Shown here one piece after another: positions 30,208-38,876 of a stretch of DNA of 57,846 nucleotides. The DNA is from a virus. Within the stretch, counting starts at the first letter, position 1. Each line of letters opens with the position of its first letter. A model generated the notes under the pieces. That model did no database searches. It saw only the letters and a list, made by a program, of their open reading frames with translations, and was not told where the DNA came from. The DNA lies in the IMG/VR virus record IMGVR_UViG_3300009467_000016, positions 1 to 57,846 of that record; one strand, 5' to 3'. The translations under genes were made by a program, and so were the position numbers.

Positions 30208-32237
30208 TGCCAGATAATTCTCAATCTCAACCAGTAGCATTTAATTGTGAAGGCGGTTTAGTTAAAAACCGTTCTACTTTTCTTATGCAGCCGGGAGAGG
30301 CTTTAGTTTTAGAAAACTTTGAGCCTGACGTTGAGGGTGGCTATAGACGTATTAATGGTCATAGAAAATTAATTAATCAGATTGTACCACAGACTAATAG
30401 CTCTGGTGAAAAAGTACTTATGATTGCTAAATTTGCAGATAAGTATATTGCTGCTAGAGGTGAAAAAATATGGACAAGTGCTTCTGCTGAACTACGTACT
30501 AATATTGAGGCTAACACCAGTATGACAGGTTCAGGCACAATAGGCGTAGACAGTGTTGCAGGTTTTTCTAGTAGTGGCACTCTTGAAATAGCTATTACAG
30601 AAACTACTGTTGAACGATTTACTTATACAGGTATTAATGCGTCATCTAATCCTCCCACTTTTACAGGTGTAACACGGCAAGTAGACAGTACTAATGCTGC
30701 TCAACACTTTTTTGGCATTCAAGTTTCAGAAAATTGGACAGAAAGAGATACAGGCAGAACTAATGCAGGTAAGTATCGTTTTGAAAGATTTAACTTTGAT
30801 GGCACAGATAAGATTGTACTTGTTGATGAGGTTAATGCCCCTGTGGTTTTTAATAGCTCTCTTTCAGCTACAGATATTTCGCCTTCTAATGTTGGGTCAG
30901 GTGAAGTTACTGCATTAGGTGCTGACATTGCTGCTGATACAAGTATGACTGGATCAGGTACAATTACAGTAAAAAGCACTGTAGGTTTTATTGACCCTAG
31001 TTCTGGAACTCAGTCTGTATTAATAAATAGTGAAATATTTACATACACAGGACTTACTTCTACTACTTTTACAGGGGTAACTAGAGCTACCAGTGGAACA
31101 ACTGCAGCTGCACATGTAATAGGAGATACTGTCGCAGATTTATTTCCCCCTACAGTTGAAGGCGCTAAATTTGTTACTTCTTTTAAAGAACATATTTTTT
31201 ATGCAGGGATGGCAAATACACCACAAGAATTAGTTTTTAGTTTGCCTTTTGACGAAGATAATTTTTCTGTAGCCCTTGGCGCAGGAAGTATACGAGTAGA
31301 TGACACTATAACAGGTATTAAAGTTTTTCGAAACGATCTTTTTATTTTTTGTGAAAATAGAATTTTTAAATTGTCAGTAAATAGCCAAGCTGATTTTGTT
31401 ATGACTGCTGTTACAAGAAGCATTGGTTGTATTAACGGTGACAGTATTCAAGAATTTGGCGGTGATTTAGTTTTTCTTGGTCCTGATGGGCTACGTACTA
31501 TTGCTGCTACTGCACGTATTGGTGATACTGAACTAGGTACAATTAGTAGAAATGTACAATCTATTTTTGATGAAAACATTAAAAACAGTTCTTTGTTTGA
31601 AAGTGTAGTAATAGCAGATAAGACACAGTACAGAATATTCTTTAGTAAAACAGGTCAGTCTAGCGCACAGACAAAAGGTATTATTTGTGTACTAAGAGAG
31701 AATGGCTTTGAGTTTTCTGAAATTCGTGGGATTAAACCTGCATCTACAGATACCTTTGTTGAAACAGGTAACACGTTTGTTCTTCATGGAGACTTTGAAG
31801 GTTACGTACACCGTCAAGAAATAGGCAATACTTTTGACGGTACTGCTATATTGGGTAAGTACAGAAGTCCTGACATGAGTTTTGGAGATACTGGTGTACG
31901 CAAGCACATGCAAAGGGTTATACTTAACTACAAACCTGAATCAGCTATTGACGCTGATCTTTTACTAAGGTATGATAACGAAAGCGCTGACTCTTCAAGA
32001 CCTGCTGCTTACCCTTTAGATACTGCAGATGTTGCAGCTTTGTTTGGGGTATCTAATTTTAGTACAGAAGGGTCTTTAGTACAATTTATCTTTGGCGGTG
32101 CTTCACAACCTCTTGTAAGACAGGCTGTAGAAGGTTCAGGTTTTTCAGTAGTATTAAGAGTTCATGATGGCGGGGAAACTGCACCCTACTCCCTAAAGGG
32201 GTTTCAGCTAGAATATCAATTAGGAGCAAGACGTTAG
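30207..32237 (+). CDS. Tail tubular protein B-like (nozzle), 676 aa
   Basis: The opening SQPVAFNCEGGLVKNRSTFL followed by QPGEALVLENFEPDVEGGYR is typical of podovirus nozzle proteins, and the body is a propeller-like series of beta blades. Two copies of the TYTG/FTGVTR/TAAAH module occur at about residues 99-175 and 240-313. It forms the distal tail tube and anchors the fibres. The stop TAG abuts the tail-fibre ATG. Confidence 0.85.
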   Translation: MPDNSQSQPVAFNCEGGLVKNRSTFLMQPGEALVLENFEPDVEGGYRRINGHRKLINQIVPQTNSSGEKVLMIAKFADKYIAARGEKIWTSASAELRTNIEANTSMTGSGTIGVDSVAGFSSSGTLEIAITETTVERFTYTGINASSNPPTFTGVTRQVDSTNAAQHFFGIQVSENWTERDTGRTNAGKYRFERFNFDGTDKIVLVDEVNAPVVFNSSLSATDISPSNVGSGEVTALGADIAADTSMTGSGTITVKSTVGFIDPSSGTQSVLINSEIFTYTGLTSTTFTGVTRATSGTTAAAHVIGDTVADLFPPTVEGAKFVTSFKEHIFYAGMANTPQELVFSLPFDEDNFSVALGAGSIRVDDTITGIKVFRNDLFIFCENRIFKLSVNSQADFVMTAVTRSIGCINGDSIQEFGGDLVFLGPDGLRTIAATARIGDTELGTISRNVQSIFDENIKNSSLFESVVIADKTQYRIFFSKTGQSSAQTKGIICVLRENGFEFSEIRGIKPASTDTFVETGNTFVLHGDFEGYVHRQEIGNTFDGTAILGKYRSPDMSFGDTGVRKHMQRVILNYKPESAIDADLLLRYDNESADSSRPAAYPLDTADVAALFGVSNFSTEGSLVQFIFGGASQPLVRQAVEGSGFSVVLRVHDGGETAPYSLKGFQLEYQLGARR

Positions 32238-35200
32238 ATGGGTACTACATACACAAGACAATCAACATTTACTGACGGTGATACAATTACAGCAGACCTG
32301 TTTAACACAGAGTTTGATCAACTTGTTGCTGCCTTTGCTGCCACCTCTGGACACTCACATGACGGTACAGCAGGAGAAGGTGGGACTATTAGTGGCTTGA
32401 TTACTCCCGGCATTACGCTAGGAGATAACACTATTGACGTCACTCTTACGTTTGATGGTGGCTCTAATAACGGTGTACTAAAGTGGATGGAGGATGAGGA
32501 TTACTTTGAGTTTTCTGATGATATACTTATTGCGTCAACAGAAAAAATTCAGTTTGATACAGCCGCTAACTATATTAATTCAGGGGCAACTAATCATCTT
32601 GATCTTGTAGCAGGTGATGAAATACATCTTACAGCTAATACTATTAATATAGATGGTGCTGTAGCACTCAATGGTGCTGTTACTGGGGCTACTAATATTA
32701 CTCTTAGTGGTGAGCTTGATGCAGCTACCTTAGACATTTCAGGTAATGCTGACATTGATGGTAATTTAGATGTAGGTGGTAATCTTACAGTAACAGGTAC
32801 TACTACCTTTAATGGTGGTACTCTTACGCTTGGTGATTCTAATGCTGATAATGTTGTATTTGGGGCAGATGTAAACTCTAGCATTATTCCTAACACAGAT
32901 GATACATACGATTTAGGTTCGGCTAGTCAAGAGTGGCGTGACTTGTACTTGGATGGTACAGCACACATAGACACACTAGACGTTGATCTTAATGCTACTG
33001 TAGCTGGGACTTTGGGTGTAACTGGCATTGCTACATTTACTGATGACATTATTATTGGTGACGGTAAGACCATTGGTTCTGTTAGTGATGTAGATGCTAT
33101 TACTATTGCTTCTAATGGGCAGGTTACTTTTACCCAAAAATTAATAGGTACTGAGTTAGACATTAGTGGTGATATTGATGTACTTGGTACAGCTAACCTT
33201 GATATAGTGGACATTGATGGTGCAGTAAATATGGCTACTACTGCCTTAGTTACTGGTGTCTTGACTACTACATCTACACAGGTAGCAACTGGTGGAATCA
33301 CAAGTGGTTCAAACATTGTTTCTGACACAGACAGTACTGATGATCTTGGTACAACCAGTGTTCGTTGGGCTAATTTATTTGTTGATGGTATTACTGCAAC
33401 TGATCAAATAACAGCTACTGGATTTACTGGTACATTAGATGGTATTCTTGGGTCTGGTACTGCTGCTGCTGCAACTGTAACAACTCTTGATACAAGTGGT
33501 GCTGTTAATTTAAATCTTGTTACTGACTCAACTAGCTCAACTTCAGGTGCTTTGATTGTTGACGGTGGTGTTGGTATAGCTAAGAAGTTGTTCGTTGGTA
33601 CAGACCTAGATGTAGATGGAACAACTAACCTTGATGCCGTAGATATTGATGGTACTGTTACAGTAGGTGCTGACGATCAAGGCTACGATGTAATACTTTA
33701 CGGTGATACTGCTTCAGCTAATATGACTTGGGACACTTCTGCTGATGATCTTATTTTTAATGGTGTTGCTGGTCTTATTGTACCTGAGGGACAACTAACA
33801 CTAGGCTCTGATGCTGTTACTGCTACAGCCGATGAATTAAACATACTTGATGGTAAAGCATTTCTTGATGAAGATAACTTTGCAAGTAACTCAGCAACAG
33901 GTATTGCAAGTCAACAGTCTATTAAAGCCTATGTAGATGCTTCTGCAGGTTCTAATATAGTTGCTACAGGCGCATTAAACTCTGGCTCTATTACATCTGG
34001 TTTTGGCAGTATAGATAATGGTTCATCTGATATTACAACTACAGGGCTTATTTCAGGTGGATCACTTGATATAGACAATGTACTTATTAATGGTACTACT
34101 ATTGGTCATACAAATGACACAGATTTAATTACCCTTGCTGCTGATCTAGTAACCGTAGCAGGTGAAGTATCCATGACTACATTAGATATTGGTGGTACTA
34201 ATGTTACTGCTGATGCAGGGGAATTAAATACTCTTGAAGGTATTACTGCAGTTGTAGGTGAACTTAATGCACTAGACTTAGGAGATACTGCAATAGGAAC
34301 AGCTATTGCTTCTAAGGCTGTAGTGTTAAATTCTAATAAAGATTATACAGGTATTCGTAACTTTACTATTACAGGTAACTTATCTGTAGGTGGTACTACT
34401 ACTGTAGTAGATACAGTAACAATGAATGCACAAAATGCTGTTCTTTTTGAAGGAACTACGGCTGATGACTTTGAAACTACTCTTAGTATTGTAGACCCAA
34501 CTGCTGATAGAACTATTAAACTACCAGACCAAAGTGGTACAATTCCAGTATTAGCAGCAGTTAGTACCACCGCTATTTCTGCTACTCCTGAAGAACTAAA
34601 TATTCTTGATGGTAATACTTCTCCAACTTCTACTACTGTAGTAGACGCAGACCGTGTTGTTATGAATGACGATGGCACTATGGTACAAGTTGCCGTAACA
34701 GACCTTGCTGCTTACTTTGATGATGAAATTACAGCAATGCCTAACTTAATTACTACTGCTGCAACTACTGTAGGTGCTTTAGATAGTGGTAGCATTACAT
34801 CAGGCTTTGGTACTATAGACACTGGTGCAAGTGCAATTACTACTACTGGTTTGATTACAGGTGGTTCTCTTACAGTAGATGATGTAGGAGTAGATGGTAA
34901 AGTTATTACCATGACAGGTTCATCCAATGATACTGCTGTATTTACTGTAGGAACAAATGGTACACTTTCTATTGTAACAACTGATGCTGATGCAGCCGCT
35001 GCTAATATACAAATTACAGCAGATGGTACAGCAGAGCTTGCAGGTACTACAGTTACGCTAGACTCTGGCGGGGATATAGACCTTGCGGCTACTGATGATA
35101 TAAACATTCCATCAGGTGTAGGTCTTACGTTTGGTGATGATGGCGAGAAGATTGAGGGTAATGGTACAGACTTAACAATTACTTCAGGTGCTAAGATTAA

Positions 35201-36977
35201 TCTTACAGCAACATCAGATGTACACATCCCTAATAATGTAGGTATTGTATTTGGTGGTGACTCAGAAAAGATTGAAGGTGATGGAACAGACTTAACTATT
35301 GCTGGTAATAACATTAACCTTACTGCTGCTGTTGATGTTATTATTGATGCTGACAATGAAATAGAACTAAACTCAACTTTAATTGATGTAAATGGCAACT
35401 TAGATGTTAGTGGAACAATCGTTGGTGCTAGTACACTTTCTGCAACAACAGGTACATTTAGTGGTATTTTAAAAACAGATGATGCTACTGAAGCTACTAG
35501 CACAACAGATGGATCATTACAAACAGATGGCGGTTTATCTGTAGTAAAAGATGCTGTGTTTGGTGATGATATTAAACTGTTATCTGATGCTTCTGTAATA
35601 CATTTTGGTGCTGATAGTGAGGTTACTCTTACTCATGTGCATGATGCTGGACTAGCACTAAAGCATACTGCTACTGCAGATGACAAACCTATCGTACTTA
35701 CCTTGCAAACAGGTGAGACTGATATAGCAGCCGATGATGAGATTGGAGTAATTAATTTTCAAGCCCCTAATGAAGGTGCAGGTACGGATTCTATACTTGT
35801 AGCTGCAGGTATTGCTGCTGTATCGGAAGGTGATTTTAGTGCTTCTAATAATGCTACTAAACTTTCATTTAGGACAGGTGCATCAGAAGCAGCTTCCGAA
35901 AAAATGTCACTTAGCTCTGCTGGTTTGCTAACTATTGCTGATGACTTTATTATTAAAGATGGTGGTACTATTGGTTCTGCTAGTGACGTAGATGCTATTA
36001 CTATTGCTTCTAATGGGCAAGTTACTCTTACACAAACATTAATAGGTACTGATTTAGACATTAGTGGTGATGTAGATGTAGACGGAACATTAGAGGCTGA
36101 TGCAATTACGATTGGTGGAACTGCGGTAGGCTCTATTTTTAGCCCAATTGCGGGTGGCACAGGCATAGTTACAACAGGTGCTTTAGACGCAGGTTCAATA
36201 ACTTCTGGTTTTGGTAACATAGACACAGGTTCTAGTACTATTACTACTACTGGATTAATTTCTGGCGGTTCATTAGACATTGATAATGTTTTAATCAATG
36301 GTACTACTATAGGGCATACAGACGATACAGACTTAATTACACTTGCTAATGGTGTAGTCACTGTCGCTGGTGAAGTATCTATGACCACATTAGATATTGG
36401 TGGTACTAATGTTACTGCTGATGCAGGGGAATTAAATCAACTAGCTGGGGCAGTAGCAAAAACTGCAGGTAAAGAAACCATATGGGTTCCTGCCAGTGCT
36501 ATGCAGCCTACTACTACTAATGGTTGTTCTGCACTTACTACAGTAGAGACTACATCAGGTAGACCAGACTTAGTTGTATTAGACTTTGATAAAGATAGTG
36601 ATGAGTTTGCACAATTTAGTATAGCATTTCCTAAATCATGGAACGCAGGTACTGTAACCTTTCAAGTCTTTTGGGCTGGTATTGCAGCTACAACAGATGT
36701 TGATTGGATGGTTGATGCTGTTGCTATATCTAATAACACTAGCTTTGATGTTGCGTATGGCACAGCAGTAGTAGTTACAGACAATGCTCAAGGTGCGGTA
36801 GAAGAACTAAATGTATCTGCTGAAAGTGGTGCATTAACTATTGCAGGTTCTCCCGGCGACGATGAGCTATGTTTCTTTAGAATTGGTAGGGATGTATCAG
36901 GCGATGCTATGGCAGGTGATGCACGGCTTGCAGGCATTAAAGTGTTCTTTACTACTGACTTAGCTAATGATGCGTAG
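32238..36977 (+). CDS. Repetitive tail fibre protein, 1,579 aa
   Basis: The N-terminus (TFTDGDTITADLFNTEFDQL) resembles tail-attachment regions. Most of the rest is Gly/Thr/Asp/Ala-rich beta repeat, with units such as LDISGDIDV, LTFGDDGEKIEG and GGTNVTADAGELN. A block of about 90 residues (GALNSGSITSGFGSI onward) near residue 575 is repeated near residue 1310. The final 170 residues, from GKETIWVPASAMQPTTTNGC, form a distinct globular domain shared by other marine phage fibres. It should fold as a trimeric fibre for host attachment. Confidence 0.85.
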   Translation: MGTTYTRQSTFTDGDTITADLFNTEFDQLVAAFAATSGHSHDGTAGEGGTISGLITPGITLGDNTIDVTLTFDGGSNNGVLKWMEDEDYFEFSDDILIASTEKIQFDTAANYINSGATNHLDLVAGDEIHLTANTINIDGAVALNGAVTGATNITLSGELDAATLDISGNADIDGNLDVGGNLTVTGTTTFNGGTLTLGDSNADNVVFGADVNSSIIPNTDDTYDLGSASQEWRDLYLDGTAHIDTLDVDLNATVAGTLGVTGIATFTDDIIIGDGKTIGSVSDVDAITIASNGQVTFTQKLIGTELDISGDIDVLGTANLDIVDIDGAVNMATTALVTGVLTTTSTQVATGGITSGSNIVSDTDSTDDLGTTSVRWANLFVDGITATDQITATGFTGTLDGILGSGTAAAATVTTLDTSGAVNLNLVTDSTSSTSGALIVDGGVGIAKKLFVGTDLDVDGTTNLDAVDIDGTVTVGADDQGYDVILYGDTASANMTWDTSADDLIFNGVAGLIVPEGQLTLGSDAVTATADELNILDGKAFLDEDNFASNSATGIASQQSIKAYVDASAGSNIVATGALNSGSITSGFGSIDNGSSDITTTGLISGGSLDIDNVLINGTTIGHTNDTDLITLAADLVTVAGEVSMTTLDIGGTNVTADAGELNTLEGITAVVGELNALDLGDTAIGTAIASKAVVLNSNKDYTGIRNFTITGNLSVGGTTTVVDTVTMNAQNAVLFEGTTADDFETTLSIVDPTADRTIKLPDQSGTIPVLAAVSTTAISATPEELNILDGNTSPTSTTVVDADRVVMNDDGTMVQVAVTDLAAYFDDEITAMPNLITTAATTVGALDSGSITSGFGTIDTGASAITTTGLITGGSLTVDDVGVDGKVITMTGSSNDTAVFTVGTNGTLSIVTTDADAAAANIQITADGTAELAGTTVTLDSGGDIDLAATDDINIPSGVGLTFGDDGEKIEGNGTDLTITSGAKINLTATSDVHIPNNVGIVFGGDSEKIEGDGTDLTIAGNNINLTAAVDVIIDADNEIELNSTLIDVNGNLDVSGTIVGASTLSATTGTFSGILKTDDATEATSTTDGSLQTDGGLSVVKDAVFGDDIKLLSDASVIHFGADSEVTLTHVHDAGLALKHTATADDKPIVLTLQTGETDIAADDEIGVINFQAPNEGAGTDSILVAAGIAAVSEGDFSASNNATKLSFRTGASEAASEKMSLSSAGLLTIADDFIIKDGGTIGSASDVDAITIASNGQVTLTQTLIGTDLDISGDVDVDGTLEADAITIGGTAVGSIFSPIAGGTGIVTTGALDAGSITSGFGNIDTGSSTITTTGLISGGSLDIDNVLINGTTIGHTDDTDLITLANGVVTVAGEVSMTTLDIGGTNVTADAGELNQLAGAVAKTAGKETIWVPASAMQPTTTNGCSALTTVETTSGRPDLVVLDFDKDSDEFAQFSIAFPKSWNAGTVTFQVFWAGIAATTDVDWMVDAVAISNNTSFDVAYGTAVVVTDNAQGAVEELNVSAESGALTIAGSPGDDELCFFRIGRDVSGDAMAGDARLAGIKVFFTTDLANDA

Positions 36978-36989
36978 GGGGTAAAAAAC

Positions 36990-37856
36990 ATGAGCAGTTT
37001 TGGGTATAATGTTTTAGGTTTTGGAGCTTCTGCTCCTGCTCCTGCGGTAGCTGATAGCCTCTTTGGACCGTCCTATGGAAATTGGGATGGAAGTCTTTTA
37101 AGATTTAGCAGTACGTCTGACGCTAACGGTGGATCAACCAGTAGTTTAAATGGTTTAGCTTTTTTTTATGACGCTGTAACAAGTAGGGTGTATGATGGGT
37201 ATGCTGGTGGTAGCTACATGTCTTATCATGCAGGCGGTTATTATTTATTTAACAGCGGCGATTCCATAATGCCAAACAGACCTTCTAGTTCAAATGTAGA
37301 CTCAGGTAACGGCACCAGTGGTGCTACAATAGTGTATCAAGATAACAAATCATACGTTTTGTTTGGTTCCATTGTTTCCCAAACTGTTTATGTTTGGTTA
37401 AATGGAACAACGCCTGTATATAAAGGTTACTTTAATTTACAGTCGGGTCATAATGCTAGATCATTAGCGTTTGGAGAATGGGATGGCGGTACAAAATTAT
37501 TTTCAAACAGTATTTCACTGACTACTTTTTACTATACCATACCTGATCTTGAAAATTTAAACAACTCCACCATAAGTGTAGACGGCAACTTTACAACTGG
37601 TGTTAGTGCTTTTTATAGTATGTCGTACGCAGGTAAAGACAGTAATGATGATGTTCATTTTTATTTTCGAAATTCCGCCAAAATGTATTTGTATAAAATT
37701 GCAGATGGTGCAAGTTCGGCAACCGCAGCAACGGAAGTAGAAAATTGGACAAGATCAGGCGGTGGCAGCTACGGCCATTTCATTGATTATGATAATAAAA
37801 AACTATACACTGGTGGGCTTGGCGCTCAGACTTTGTATAGGTATCCTTTACTTTAG
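36990..37856 (+). CDS. Putative receptor-binding or tail-tip protein, 288 aa
   Basis: The protein begins MSSFGYNVLGFGASAPAP and is rich in Ser, Gly, Tyr and Asn. Repeated blocks (SYVLFGSIVSQTVYVWLNG, YGHFIDYDNKKLYTGGLG) suggest a beta-propeller. It sits directly after the tail fibre, the usual place for a variable adhesin or chaperone. Composition differs from its neighbours, consistent with exchange between phages. No family is recognised. Confidence 0.6.
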   Translation: MSSFGYNVLGFGASAPAPAVADSLFGPSYGNWDGSLLRFSSTSDANGGSTSSLNGLAFFYDAVTSRVYDGYAGGSYMSYHAGGYYLFNSGDSIMPNRPSSSNVDSGNGTSGATIVYQDNKSYVLFGSIVSQTVYVWLNGTTPVYKGYFNLQSGHNARSLAFGEWDGGTKLFSNSISLTTFYYTIPDLENLNNSTISVDGNFTTGVSAFYSMSYAGKDSNDDVHFYFRNSAKMYLYKIADGASSATAATEVENWTRSGGGSYGHFIDYDNKKLYTGGLGAQTLYRYPLL

Positions 37857-37871
37857 AAAGGCAAAACTAAA

Positions 37872-38126
37872 ATGGATATTAACTGGACAGTAGTAACAAT
37901 AGTTGGTGCCTTGTTAGCCCAAGGTGCTGCTATTGTCTGGGCAGTATCAGGCATGGCGTCAGACATTCAGTATAACAGAAGTGACATATCCGAAATGGAA
38001 TCTAGCACAGCAAGACTAGCTGATGATATACATGAGAATGATGTAATGATTGCACGTATTGATGCAAACGTAGAAGCAATCAAGGAAGCATTAAATGTGG
38101 TTACGACTAGCCACGCAAAGAGATAA
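37872..38126 (+). CDS. Membrane-anchored coiled-coil protein, 84 aa
   Basis: One N-terminal transmembrane helix (WTVVTIVGALLAQGAAIVWA) is followed by about 55 residues of coiled coil. It could be an ejection or virion accessory protein or a spanin-like component; no lipobox partner is seen. AAAGGCA precedes the ATG. Confidence 0.65.
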   Translation: MDINWTVVTIVGALLAQGAAIVWAVSGMASDIQYNRSDISEMESSTARLADDIHENDVMIARIDANVEAIKEALNVVTTSHAKR

Positions 38127-38130
38127 CTAA

Positions 38131-38610
38131 ATGATTGACCCCATCACAGCTTTTGCTGCAGCCAATGCAGCTTTCAAAGGGGTCAAGATGCTTGTAGGAG
38201 CTGGCAGAGAGATACAAGATGTATCACAGCAGCTAGGAGCATGGTACGGTGCAGTAGCAGACATTACTAGGGCTGAGTCTCAACGTAAGAAACCTACATG
38301 GCTAGACAAGCAGACTCACGGCAGTGACAACATTGAACAAGAAGCAATGGACATTGTTGTTCGTAAGAAGACATTGCTTGAGAAAGAAAAAGAAATAAAG
38401 TTTATGTTAGACTACAGGTTTGGTCTTGGCACATACGATGAAATGCTAGGGATGCGTAGGCAGATACGTAAGGAACGTGAAGAGACTGTGTACGCAGCAA
38501 TGGAAGCTAAAAGACAGATAGCTAACAATGCAGCAATAGGTGGCTTATCATTACTAATCATTGGTGTATTAGGTGGGGGCATGTATTTAATATCACTAGG
38601 AATTAGTTAA
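38131..38610 (+). CDS. Conserved virion-region protein with C-terminal membrane helix, 159 aa
   Basis: Most of the protein is charged helix (EQEAMDIVVRKKTLLEKEKE), ending in a hydrophobic segment (GGLSLLIIGVLGGGMYLISL). Proteins opening MIDPITAFAAANAAFKGVK are frequent in marine podoviruses among internal virion genes. A role in the ejection apparatus is inferred. The stop overlaps the next ATG (TAATG). Confidence 0.7.
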   Translation: MIDPITAFAAANAAFKGVKMLVGAGREIQDVSQQLGAWYGAVADITRAESQRKKPTWLDKQTHGSDNIEQEAMDIVVRKKTLLEKEKEIKFMLDYRFGLGTYDEMLGMRRQIRKEREETVYAAMEAKRQIANNAAIGGLSLLIIGVLGGGMYLISLGIS

Positions 38611-38876
38611 TGATTAATCTTGTTGTGTTACCCCTTGTGTTAGCGGGGTTGTTAAGTCACCCTGAGTTTGTACAGTGTCACCTAGCAAAAAGAGTTAAGA
38701 TACAGGGAGAAATGGTTTGCATTTACCGTGGACCTAATGGTACAATAGGCTACCACTACCCTATGTTTAAGTTTAGTGAGTGTCCTAAGACATACATGTG
38801 TAGGTACACGCCTAACGCTAAGAAGAAAGTAAGTGTTCAAGATATACTTGACGGATTAAAGGACGGATTTGAATAA
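38610..38876 (+). CDS. Small secreted cysteine-containing protein, 88 aa
   Basis: A likely signal peptide (MINLVVLPLVLAGLLSHP) is followed by four Cys residues that could form two disulfides in the periplasm (QCHLAK, MVCIYRG, SECPKTYMCRY). The function is unknown. It is tightly coupled to both neighbours by overlapping stop and start codons. Confidence 0.7.
   Translation: MINLVVLPLVLAGLLSHPEFVQCHLAKRVKIQGEMVCIYRGPNGTIGYHYPMFKFSECPKTYMCRYTPNAKKKVSVQDILDGLKDGFE

Noticed and set aside
34712-35503. 263-codon minus-strand frame under the tail fibre
   Set aside because: The repetitive Ala/Thr/Gly codons of the fibre keep the opposite strand open; there is no start signal and no protein character.
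32594-36388. Other long minus-strand frames under the fibre
   Set aside because: Same cause: low-complexity shadow of the repeat-rich fibre gene.
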